DNA of 8,696 nucleotides from Synechococcales cyanobacterium PMM_0036 (GTDB lineage: Bacteria > Cyanobacteriota > Cyanobacteriia > Elainellales > Elainellaceae): the NCBI GenBank assembly GCA_949127645.1, contig CASBQM010000782.1, forward strand, positions 1 to 8,696, written 5' to 3'. The notes beneath the pieces were generated by a model that was given only the letters and a program-made list of their open reading frames with translations, searched no databases and had not been told where the DNA came from. Below are positions 1 to 5,727 of the stretch, piece by piece (position 1 is the first letter of the stretch; each line of letters opens with the position of its first letter). A program made the position numbers and the translations under genes.

Positions 1-541
1 CGCCACGGCTATCAATATTCTCAAAGACTCAATGCGGGTATATTCCCCAGAGCGATCCCGGTTAGACGAGTCTGTTATGCCCCAACGTCGGCATAACCTG
101 ATTTTGTTAGATGATGCGCTCAATAGCCCGTTCTTGTCTCGCCAATCGCCTGTCGTTACCCTGCCAGCAGAGCGAGGATATGGGCTGCAAGTTGTCGATC
201 GCCACACGCCCACCATGTTACTCTCGGCAGAGGTTGATACGTTCCAGCCGACTCTAGTTCAGCTTTTCGTCCGCAGCAATCCCTTTCGAGGCAGTGCCGG
301 ACTCACGCCGATCGCCCAAAACTGGCTATATTTTCTGATTGAAACTGAGCAACTCCAAGCGCTGATTTTGTATGGCAGCCCTTACGTGCTGGAGTCAATT
401 CTGCCGCAGCTACCGCCAGAGATTCCCTACGTCTTTACCTATGGGCAAATGCCAGCCGCTCAGACGATCGCCCTTGACGCACTATTTTGTAAGGCTAAAG
501 TAGAGTCGAAACTAGAGCGCGATCGGGCGTTTACAGATTGA
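1..541 (+). CDS. Glycoside hydrolase family 3 protein (NagZ-like), C-terminal part only
   Basis: The reading frame is already open at base 2, so the start codon and catalytic N-terminal part lie left of the window; about 180 codons are visible and end at TGA 539-541. The tail has the features I associate with the C-terminal end of cyanobacterial family 3 beta-N-acetylhexosaminidases/beta-glucosidases: a stretch ending LILYGSPYVLE, then LPPEIPYVFTYGQMPAAQ, then ALDALF shortly before the end. Enzymes of this family cleave beta-linked N-acetylglucosamine or glucose, and NagZ types act in peptidoglycan recycling. No catalytic residue is visible here, so substrate and activity cannot be judged. 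An in-frame ATG at 32 is internal and not a likely start. The next gene is on the same strand and begins 17 bases downstream, so the two may be cotranscribed. Family assignment rests on remembered similarity of the tail. Confidence 0.6.
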   Translation, partial: ATAINILKDSMRVYSPERSRLDESVMPQRRHNLILLDDALNSPFLSRQSPVVTLPAERGYGLQVVDRHTPTMLLSAEVDTFQPTLVQLFVRSNPFRGSAGLTPIAQNWLYFLIETEQLQALILYGSPYVLESILPQLPPEIPYVFTYGQMPAAQTIALDALFCKAKVESKLERDRAFTD

Positions 542-560
542 GATGTTTACAGATTGAGAT
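529..560. repeat. Perfect 16-bp tandem duplication at a gene junction
   Basis: GTTTACAGATTGAGAT occurs twice head to tail with no mismatch (529-544 and 545-560). The first copy contains the stop codon of the upstream hydrolase gene. The second ends within the ATGATG start of the dehydratase gene. Removing one copy would bring the stop codon to within a base or two of the downstream ATG, so the duplication inserted a short spacer between two nearly abutting genes. Being perfect, it is probably recent. Confidence 0.9.
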
Positions 561-1011
561 GATGTCGTTGAAGAAACTTTTATTCCAATTCAAGCGAAAC
601 TTTCCTGGGGCGATCGCTATTATCCTAGCCTCAAGTCTGGTGATTTGGGGGCTAACCCTTAGCCAGCCCAGTTTCAGCGCTCCGATTCAGCTTTCTACCC
701 AAATTTCCCAGGTGCCCCCCATGACTGCCCCAGCGAAGCTATCTGCCTCCGAACTCACCGTCGCCCTGAGCCAGCTCCCAGGCTGGACATTGCAAAACGA
801 GAAGCTGCACCGCCAGTTTCAGTTCAAGTCTTTTGTCGAGGCTTTTGGCTTTATGTCGAGCGCGGCGCTGGTGGCCGAGTCGATGAATCATCACCCTGAG
901 TGGTTCAATGTCTACAACCGCGTCACGGTTGACCTCACGACCCACGACGCAAACGGCATCTCTGCAATGGATGTGACTTTAGCGAAAAAAATGGATGAGT
1001 TGGCAAAGTAA
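559..1011 (+). CDS. Pterin-4-alpha-carbinolamine dehydratase with N-terminal signal peptide
   Basis: The product is 150 residues from ATG 559. Residues 54-150 form a complete pterin-4a-carbinolamine dehydratase domain, the enzyme that dehydrates 4a-hydroxytetrahydropterin to regenerate the pterin cofactor of aromatic amino acid hydroxylases. The signature is clear: MNHHPEWFNVYNRV at 109-122 followed by LTTHDANGIS, supplying His111, His112 and His129. The family is usually about 95-110 residues. The extra N-terminus here has basic residues up to Arg13, a hydrophobic core at 17-34 and a possible cleavage site FSA|PI after residue 41, which looks like a signal peptide or anchor. The frame extends back to a TTG at 538 inside the 16-bp duplication, but ATG 559 (or the adjacent ATG 562) is more likely. 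ATG 721 would give a canonical 96-residue cytosolic form and has only a weak AGG upstream. It converges on the next gene, with 18 bp between stop codons. Confidence 0.88.
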   Translation: MMSLKKLLFQFKRNFPGAIAIILASSLVIWGLTLSQPSFSAPIQLSTQISQVPPMTAPAKLSASELTVALSQLPGWTLQNEKLHRQFQFKSFVEAFGFMSSAALVAESMNHHPEWFNVYNRVTVDLTTHDANGISAMDVTLAKKMDELAK

Positions 1012-1029
1012 TTCTTCTTGTCGTCCTCT

Positions 1030-2367
1030 CTAGCTTCGCCCTGTGGTGGATAGCCCTTCGACGATCGCTGAAGGGGTATAGCAAGAGCCATTCCAGTCAG
1101 CATCGTCGCCTAGCTCGGTCAGATGTTTTAGAGCCTGGTAGACGTTGCCAGACACCATCGTGTCTTTGACGCGCCCCACAATTTCGCCCTTTTCGACCCG
1201 GTAGCCTAGCTCTACATTTACCGAGAAATCGCCTGAGATGCCTGCGCCACCGCCTAGCATCTGGTCGATAATGATGCCGCGCCCTAGCGTTGAAATCATC
1301 TCTGGAAAGGGCTTCACTCCAGGTCGAATCACGAGATTGAACAGCCCTGGCGTGGGGTAGCTACCTAAGCCGGGACGAAAACCGTTGCCCGTAGTGCCGC
1401 TCCCTAAAGCTCTGCCGATCGTCCGATCGGTATAAAACAACTGAAGCACGCCATCTTTGATGAAGGTAATGGGCTGAGTTGGAGTACCCTCGTCGTCAAA
1501 AGGACAGCTAAAGGGTCCCGAATCCGGCTGTTGTGAGAGCGTGACGATCGGTGAGGTGACAGGTTCTCCTAAGCGATCGCTCCAGGGTGAAGCTCGTTCA
1601 ATCACCTGCTTGCCGTTAAGCGCCGCCTGAACGGTACTCCACAGCATATCTGCCGCCTTAGAGGTGAACAAAATGGGGACGCGACCCTTAGGCGGGGCAA
1701 CGTTTTTTTGTGCCCAGTTGAGGTGTCGAATAATTTCTTGCGCTAGGGCAATCGGGTCGAGGTGAGTGCGCCGGGTCTGCCCATCGGAAATGCAGAGGAA
1801 ATCATCGCCGCGCACCCACTCTGCCGACAGGTAGCAGCTTAGAGTCGTATCCGTGTAACCGCAATCTAGCCCTAGGGAATTAATTAGCCTTGTCGCTTCC
1901 GCATCGCACTCCCACTCGGCATTACATAGCACCTCAGGGTAGGCTTGACGAACCAGGGCGATCGCCTCTTGCCCCCACTCCACAAGCTGATCGACCGATA
2001 CAGCCGTGCCCAAGTCGGGATAGTGGATTTTGGCGGCGGGGGTGAGTTCTATAGCTTCGGGTTCGTTGAGCTGGCTGATGGCGATCGCCCGATCGACTAA
2101 TGCCTTTGGCTCTACTGCTCCATAGGCAACAGCTAGCCCTGGTCGTCCGTCCTGCCACAGCCGCAGGGCAATGCCCTCAGCTTGAGAGCTTTCCAACTGT
2201 TTCAGCCGGTTGGTTTCAAAAAATACGGGACGAGACAGCGAACTCGACTGAAACACCTCCGCCGCCTCCGCGCCCGATCGCAGCGCCAGTTCTAGCAATT
2301 GTTCTGCTAATCTCTGATCAGGCAGAGTAGAGGTCAGCATTGGATCGATCGGGCTATGAAAACTCAT
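1030..2367 (-). CDS. pmbA: TldD/PmbA family protein, PmbA (TldE) type
   Basis: The product is 445 residues, close to the usual 440-450 for PmbA/TldE. The C-terminal half has the family pattern: CPFDDEGTPTQP and FIKDGVLQLFYTD, then GSGTTGNGFRPG, a stretch leading to IRPG, then GGGAGISGDFSVNVELGYRVEKGEIVG and VSGNVYQAL, ending in a PSAIVEGLS segment. I see no HExxxH zinc motif. This fits the PmbA/TldE subunit rather than TldD, which carries the protease site in the TldD-TldE heterodimer known for processing microcin B17 and CcdA. The partner tldD is not in the window. Start ATG 2367 is used; ATG 2340 (residue 10) is an alternative, and neither has a clear Shine-Dalgarno sequence. It lies 136 bp downstream of the Tab2-type gene on the same strand, so cotranscription is possible. 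A 13-bp tandem repeat sits just upstream. Confidence 0.88.
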   Translation of the reverse strand: MSFHSPIDPMLTSTLPDQRLAEQLLELALRSGAEAAEVFQSSSLSRPVFFETNRLKQLESSQAEGIALRLWQDGRPGLAVAYGAVEPKALVDRAIAISQLNEPEAIELTPAAKIHYPDLGTAVSVDQLVEWGQEAIALVRQAYPEVLCNAEWECDAEATRLINSLGLDCGYTDTTLSCYLSAEWVRGDDFLCISDGQTRRTHLDPIALAQEIIRHLNWAQKNVAPPKGRVPILFTSKAADMLWSTVQAALNGKQVIERASPWSDRLGEPVTSPIVTLSQQPDSGPFSCPFDDEGTPTQPITFIKDGVLQLFYTDRTIGRALGSGTTGNGFRPGLGSYPTPGLFNLVIRPGVKPFPEMISTLGRGIIIDQMLGGGAGISGDFSVNVELGYRVEKGEIVGRVKDTMVSGNVYQALKHLTELGDDADWNGSCYTPSAIVEGLSTTGRS

Positions 2368-2387
2368 ACGAAATCTATCGATGGGAC

Positions 2388-2413
2388 TGAGAAAATGTCA
2401 TGAGAAAATGTCA
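2388..2413. repeat. Perfect 13-bp tandem duplication upstream of pmbA
   Basis: TGAGAAAATGTCA occurs twice head to tail (2388-2400 and 2401-2413). It begins 20 bases before the pmbA start codon on the minus strand, in the leader or promoter-proximal DNA. It is the second of three perfect short tandem duplications in this window, after 529-560 and before 8221-8256. Confidence 0.9.
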
Positions 2414-2503
2414 TAGGTACCCTACTACACAGCTACAAGAGCGGCGCAAACCATAGGCGAAATAGGGGCAAGTTCTCTAACTATCTTCAGGGATCGCGGG
2501 ACA

Positions 2504-3367
2504 TTAGGCTAGATTCAATTCCTGCATCATCCAAAATCCGGCAAAAGCTTCTGAGTTGGGATCGGATTGCACCGCTACGAAGTGAATTCGGTTGGCTTGC
2601 TGCTTGGTCATTTCAAAACTTTGAGCTTCGGCTTGCAGCGGCGAGGTAGGCAAATTCGCCAAAATCCAGCCTTCGTTTGCACCCGTTTCTAGAACTAACT
2701 GAGTCGGTGATTCGCTGCTGTATCGCACGCAGGCAAGCTCCAAACCCGACATCCAGGCGGCTAGAGGCAGCGATCGAGAAGAGTAGATAATTAGTCCTGG
2801 AATCGGAGTTTTGGGGCTGACTCCAAACATGGCGGGTGGAAAAGATTCGCTAAAGCCAATTTCCCAATCCGTCATTTCGTCAAAGGCGCTGGCTTCTAGG
2901 GTGACAAATGACCACTTTTCGCCAATTAGGGCATCTGGCAAAGCCTTGGCGGGCATGGCGGGCATTGTGACAGAAATATTGCTTCCTGCCTGATAGTTGG
3001 GCAAGGTGGGGTAGTAAGCTTGCGATCGCTCTTCAATCCACTGGTTCAGCGCCAGAGTCCGCCGACTGGAGGCTGCCGGAATGCCTGCATCTTCGCAGGC
3101 TTTGGTGATCATATTATTCATCTGACGGCGAAAGAAGCGGACTTTATCGGGCGGATTAGGAGCCTGTTCGAGGGCGGCTTTCAGTGCCGATCGCAGGGAG
3201 ACAGAGTTCACCTCGGTGTTGCGAAAAAACTGGGAGTAGCGAAACAGATCTGCCGATCGCGTTTTCACGTCTGATGGACTCTCGCAGATCAGCACCTCCC
3301 AAAGCTTCTTCTGGTTGTCGTCTAGCACAGGGCGTGAGTAGAAATCTAACTCCCAAATCGTTGTCAT
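2504..3367 (-). CDS. Tab2/Atab2 family RNA-binding protein
   Basis: From ATG 3367 the product is 287 residues, a normal family length. The N-terminus TTIWELDFYSRPVLDDN, then KKLWEVLICES, and the C-terminal FAGFWMMQELNL are hallmarks of the Tab2/Atab2 family. Chlamydomonas Tab2 and Arabidopsis ATAB2 bind psaB mRNA and are needed for translation of photosystem I reaction-centre protein; the ATAB2 work also implicates photosystem II. A role in thylakoid protein synthesis is inferred for this cyanobacterial homologue. The protein has no signal peptide or membrane segment and should be cytosolic. The frame extends two codons further to a TTG at 3373, but ATG 3367 directly precedes the conserved TTIWELDF and is preferred. 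No strong Shine-Dalgarno sequence is visible. pmbA follows on the same strand after 136 bp. Confidence 0.9.
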   Translation of the reverse strand: MTTIWELDFYSRPVLDDNQKKLWEVLICESPSDVKTRSADLFRYSQFFRNTEVNSVSLRSALKAALEQAPNPPDKVRFFRRQMNNMITKACEDAGIPAASSRRTLALNQWIEERSQAYYPTLPNYQAGSNISVTMPAMPAKALPDALIGEKWSFVTLEASAFDEMTDWEIGFSESFPPAMFGVSPKTPIPGLIIYSSRSLPLAAWMSGLELACVRYSSESPTQLVLETGANEGWILANLPTSPLQAEAQSFEMTKQQANRIHFVAVQSDPNSEAFAGFWMMQELNLA

Positions 3368-3405
3368 AGTCAAGTTCTGATGGATAGCGCTCTAACCCTT
3401 CTATC

Positions 3406-3423
3406 TTGACATTCTCAGGTCAA
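3406..3423. promoter_or_regulatory. Perfect TTGAC-N8-GTCAA dyad upstream of the Tab2-type gene
   Basis: TTGAC (3406-3410) and GTCAA (3419-3423) form an 18-bp dyad with an 8-base centre. It lies 39-56 bases before the ATG at 3367, where an operator could overlap the promoter. On the minus strand one arm reads TTGACC, similar to a -35 hexamer, but I could not find a well-spaced -10. The spacing resembles sites for dimeric regulators with an N8 centre, but it is not the NtcA sequence (GTA-N8-TAC). It could also be chance. Confidence 0.3.
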
Positions 3424-3515
3424 CCCCAGAGGCATTCTGTGGAATTAGTGATGGACTCTTGAGCTAAAACCCGTCGGTTCCTTTCAGGGTGATGGTCTAG
3501 AGGTGGACTAGCCAA

Positions 3516-3535
3516 AGGTCTGCTTTCGCAGACCT
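3516..3535 (-). terminator. Perfect 8-bp hairpin with GAAA tetraloop after the 134-codon gene
   Basis: On the minus strand AGGTCTGC, loop GAAA, GCAGACCT forms a perfect 8-bp stem capped by a GNRA tetraloop. It begins 54 bases after the stop codon at 3590 in the direction of transcription. Only three Ts follow the stem, so it is a weak candidate intrinsic terminator. It could instead be an mRNA 3'-end stabiliser. The arrangement separates the small coiled-coil gene from the Tab2-type gene downstream. Confidence 0.5.
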
Positions 3536-3589
3536 CGACTACATGTGTCGTATCCATCGCTCAAAGTGACGGTTGCAAAAGTGAAAATC

Positions 3590-3991
3590 TTATGGCTCAG
3601 AAGCAGCCAGCATCTTAACCTCTTGACCTTCTGGCTTGGACTTGAGACGGCTATTGGCGCTACGGCGAATGCGATCGCTTTTACGTACGCCCCCTGCCAT
3701 TTCGTACTCGTGGCTATCTTTGCCATACGTGAAGGCGACACCCAGCAGCATTTTCTCAACCAGATCGCCCAAGGTCTTTTCTAGCTCGGCAATCTCGGTT
3801 TTAGAGAAATCAATGACGGTTAGAGCCGTGTTGTAAGCCTCAATCTTGGCTCGCAGTCGCTCAACGGTGTCATCTAGATCGCTAAGAGTGCAGGCTTTGC
3901 CAAAGTCAAGCTGGGGATTGATCGCTCTTAAGCCAGAGGATCGCATCTCAGCTTTTTCTAAAATTCGAGAGGTGCGTTTTTTGCGAGACAT
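3590..3991 (-). CDS. Conserved-looking cyanobacterial protein of unknown function, basic with coiled coil
   Basis: The product is 133 residues. The N-terminus (MSRKKRTSR) is strongly basic. Residues 38-84 are heptad-rich and likely form a coiled coil (LDDTVERLRAKIEAYN, then KTEIAELEKTLGDLVEKML). A compact segment follows, GVAFTYGKDSHEYEMAGGVRKSDRIRRS at about 84-111, then a Lys/Arg-rich tail. I recall similar small proteins with the EYEMAGGVRKSDR segment in other cyanobacteria, annotated as hypothetical; no function is known to me. The start is well supported: AAAGGA lies about 9 bases before ATG 3991 on the minus strand. There is no signal peptide or membrane segment. The basic ends and coiled coil would suit nucleic-acid binding or dimer formation, but that is speculation. 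It is followed by a hairpin, which suggests a single-gene unit. Confidence 0.8.
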   Translation of the reverse strand: MSRKKRTSRILEKAEMRSSGLRAINPQLDFGKACTLSDLDDTVERLRAKIEAYNTALTVIDFSKTEIAELEKTLGDLVEKMLLGVAFTYGKDSHEYEMAGGVRKSDRIRRSANSRLKSKPEGQEVKMLAASEP

Positions 3992-4220
3992 GGGTTCTTT
4001 TCCTTTGATTCCTGTCTGTGAGTAAATTTAGATTGCCCAAGTCGCTTCTGTGGAGATCTAGGTAAACTCACGACAAAGGGAAAGCTGTGACAGGGCAGCG
4101 CTGAAAAATAGGGTAAATTCTCTAAAGGCAATTGATGCGAATAGTTTGATTCTGAAAGCACTTGAGTCAGTAGAGTAAGCAATGCCTAAGCGACTTGAAA
4201 AGATTTTTAGCTAGCTGTGA
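3992..4220. other. Intergenic leader of the coiled-coil gene; no gene seen
   Basis: These bases hold the 5' region of the minus-strand gene starting at 3991. Apart from its AAAGGA ribosome binding site (complement of 4001-4006), I found no convincing promoter hexamers. A minus-strand frame covering 3958-4182 is open, but it overlaps the start of the well-supported gene, is Ser/Pro/Leu-rich without domain features, and is probably not coding. Confidence 0.5.
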
Positions 4221-4404
4221 CGATTGCCCCTCTGGTAATAGCAATTGCCATTCCTGTGACCCCGATCGCTTCTCTAATAATAACGATCGTAATTCCCTTC
4301 GTAACTACCCCAAGTTCTGGGATGGCGATCGGGCTTACTGTCCTTACGAATTCATAATCAGTGATAGCGATTGGGCTTGTTTTCGCTAAGAACTAGGCGA
4401 TCGC
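4221..4404. repeat. Degenerate 21-bp tandem array phased on a CGATCG-like core
   Basis: A CGATCG-like hexamer recurs at exact 21-base spacing: 4221 CGATTG, 4242 CAATTG, 4263 CGATCG, 4284 CGATCG, 4326 CGATCG, 4347 CGAATT, 4368 CGATTG. Only the 4305 position (CTACCC) has lost the core. The array ends near a full HIP1 octamer at 4397-4404, which is out of phase by 9 bases. Units two apart resemble each other more than neighbours do: 4221 against 4263 matches 15 of 21, and 4326 against 4368 matches 15 of 21, most differences being C/T or G/A changes. This implies an older 42-bp higher-order repeat. Because 21 is divisible by three, long frames stay open by chance: a Cys/Asp-rich frame at 4195-4389, a hydrophobic heptad frame at 4217-4357 and a minus-strand frame without a start codon. 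None is called as a gene. Confidence 0.7.
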
Positions 4405-4409
4405 ATTCT

Positions 4410-4568
4410 TCACCACCTGGCGCTGCGCCCTGGCTCTGCTTCCTCTTGCTCTGGTTCTACCTGGGCGTAGTTGAGCAGTCTTGCCCGTCCTGCCAAGACA
4501 TTAGCGAGAGCTTGCCGAATAGCATCATTGCTCGTCTTTGATGCCTCCCATCGGAGCCACCTTGCCAT
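4410..4568 (-). CDS. Possible small protein of 52 residues, or relic of a larger gene
   Basis: A minus-strand frame from ATG 4568 to TGA 4410 encodes a plausible soluble peptide. It starts MARWLRWEASKTS, continues with an Ala/Leu-rich probable helix NDAIRQALANVLAGRARLL (14-32), and ends in a Glu-rich then Arg-containing tail. The composition is more protein-like than the surrounding noncoding DNA. However, there is no convincing Shine-Dalgarno sequence, the frame is closed by TGA six codons upstream, and I do not recognise the product. A second short frame just upstream (ATG 4617, MKFLRRDLVYLKSRKAYG) overlaps it in another phase. The pair could therefore be one frameshifted gene remnant. Function unknown. 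Confidence 0.3.
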   Translation of the reverse strand: MARWLRWEASKTSNDAIRQALANVLAGRARLLNYAQVEPEQEEAEPGRSARW

Positions 4569-4819
4569 AGGCTTTACGGCTTTTCAAATAAACCAGATCT
4601 CTTCTCAAAAACTTCATCGTTAGTGTTACACAAAGCATAAGCACTTGCAAATCATACCGATAGAATTGAGTGGTCAAGATGACTTAACTTAGGGTGAGAA
4701 ATGCCGGGTACATAGAGTGTAATAGCGGCTAAATCGCTGTTATGGTTAGCTCTAACCCCTTTAGATCGGTAATGAGGGAGCGCTACACATACCGTTCACC
4801 ATCTTAAGGAATTAATTAC
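4569..4819 (+). promoter_or_regulatory. Upstream regulatory region of the PTPA-CTERM gene
   Basis: About 250 bases without a supported gene precede the sorting-signal protein. Two inverted repeats lie side by side. TAATAGCG (4720-4727) pairs with CGCTGTTA (4735-4742), matching 7 of 8 bases around a 7-base centre. GGTTAG (4744-4749) pairs perfectly with CTAACC (4752-4757). They are 63-100 bases before the ATG and could be operator sites or 5' leader structure. No promoter hexamers are clear enough to call. Confidence 0.35.
4806..4810 (+). promoter_or_regulatory. Ribosome binding site AAGGA for the PTPA-CTERM gene
   Basis: AAGGA ends 9 bases before ATG 4820, within an AT-rich leader. It is the clearest ribosome binding site among the plus-strand genes of the window and fixes the start. 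The two membrane-protein genes downstream have none at a usable distance. Confidence 0.75.
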
Positions 4820-5569
4820 ATGGCTCTCCGTTTAACTAACAAAGTGGCAGTGATTGCTGCTGGTGCCGCTTTAGGCATTGCAGTGCTGCAAGGTTCGGCT
4901 CAAGCTGCAACATTGACTCAGTGGAACTTCAACAGCGTTCCCCCTGATGCCAATCCAGCAACAGGCACCGTGATCCCCAATATTGGCACTGGCACTGTCT
5001 CTCGTGTCGGTGGGACTACAGGTACGTTTGCTACGGCTGATGATGGTGGGAGTTCTACAGACCCAGCGCTTGGCGACGATTCTGCTCTCAACACAACTAC
5101 CTATCCGGCTGCAACTGCTCTAAATAAGACAGCTGGTGTTGAGTTCAAGGTTTCCACAGTTGGGCAGCAAAACGTTCAGGTCATTTTTGACCAGTACTTT
5201 AGCGCCACTTCCTCTAAGTACTCACAGTTTCAGTACTCATCAGATGGGGCAAACTTTGTGGACTTTGGTTCACAGGTTGTTGGTTCCGTTAATACCTGGT
5301 CTAACAACAATATGTTTAATCTCTCTAGTATTACGGGTGTAAACAACAACGCAAACTTTGCGTTCCGCATTGTGTCTGCTTTTGCTCCCAGTACAACGGG
5401 TTATGAAGGGACTGGCGGCACCTACGCTACTGACGGTTCCTGGCGGTTTGACATGGCAACTGTTAATGCAAATGCCAGCCCGACTGCCGTTCCCACTCCA
5501 GCGCTGTTGCCAGGTCTGATTGGCATGGGTATCGCTGCATGGCGCAAGCGTAAAGTGGCACAGGCATAA
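4820..5569 (+). CDS. Secreted PTPA-CTERM sorting-signal protein (exosortase substrate)
   Basis: The product is 249 residues with three parts. Residues 1-29 are a signal peptide: basic LRLTNK, a hydrophobic core, and cleavage near AQA|A. Residues 31-218 are a Gly/Thr/Ser/Asn-rich, cysteine-free region opening with TLTQWNFNS, with alternating strands such as GVEFKVSTV, VQVIFDQYF and SQFQYSSDGANFVDF. It resembles the beta-sandwich domain of many PEP-CTERM proteins. Residues 224-249 are a tripartite sorting signal: VPTPALLP, a short hydrophobic helix (GLIGMGIAAW), then RKRK. This matches the PTPA-CTERM variant of PEP-CTERM. In this family an exosortase cleaves near the motif after export, releasing or attaching the protein at the surface. 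The HpsJ-like and exosortase genes follow on the same strand. The gene has no HIP1 site and a strong ribosome binding site, consistent with high expression. Its role is unknown; a matrix, sheath or polysaccharide-associated protein is plausible. Confidence 0.88.
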   Translation: MALRLTNKVAVIAAGAALGIAVLQGSAQAATLTQWNFNSVPPDANPATGTVIPNIGTGTVSRVGGTTGTFATADDGGSSTDPALGDDSALNTTTYPAATALNKTAGVEFKVSTVGQQNVQVIFDQYFSATSSKYSQFQYSSDGANFVDFGSQVVGSVNTWSNNNMFNLSSITGVNNNANFAFRIVSAFAPSTTGYEGTGGTYATDGSWRFDMATVNANASPTAVPTPALLPGLIGMGIAAWRKRKVAQA

Positions 5570-5633
5570 AGGCGACACGGGCGTAAAGCGGCGTGCGCTA
5601 AGAAATTAATAGCTAAGAGATCAACGAGCAATA

Positions 5634-5662
5634 GATGAGGAGAAGTCTAGGCTCTTCTCATC
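5634..5662 (+). terminator. Hairpin between substrate and exosortase-pair genes
   Basis: GATGAGGAGA (5634-5643) and TCTTCTCATC (5653-5662) form a 10-bp stem (nine Watson-Crick pairs and one G-U) with a 9-base loop. The right arm is followed by TTCCTC rather than a T-run, so it is a partial or factor-dependent terminator at best. It might instead protect the 3' end of the substrate mRNA. It lies 64 bases after the substrate stop and 65 bases before the HpsJ-like start. Partial termination here would give abundant substrate mRNA and little enzyme mRNA. Confidence 0.5.
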
Positions 5663-5727
5663 TTCCTCAATCGCGACTCACAAACAGGGTGTTTCTACCC
5701 ATTTAGCCAACAAACCTTCCCTTCCCC

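Noticed and set aside
3958..4182. Minus-strand 74-codon frame in the leader of the coiled-coil gene
   Set aside because: It overlaps the start of a gene with a good ribosome binding site and shows no domain, signal or helical pattern.
4217..4357. A 46-codon hydrophobic frame with a GTG start, made of Ile/Ala-rich heptads, like a small membrane peptide
   Set aside because: The heptads are again the translation of the 21-bp repeat. There is no ribosome binding site, and the frame breaks at a stop inside the same array.
4195..4389. A 64-codon plus-strand frame, Cys/Asp/Asn-rich with heptad spacing
   Set aside because: It starts at TTG without a ribosome binding site and lies on the 21-bp tandem array, whose length is divisible by three. 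This keeps several frames open at once, so openness is not evidence of coding.
4221..4404. CRISPR array
   Set aside because: Units are directly adjacent at 21 bases, diverged from each other and without unique spacers, and there are no cas genes in the window.
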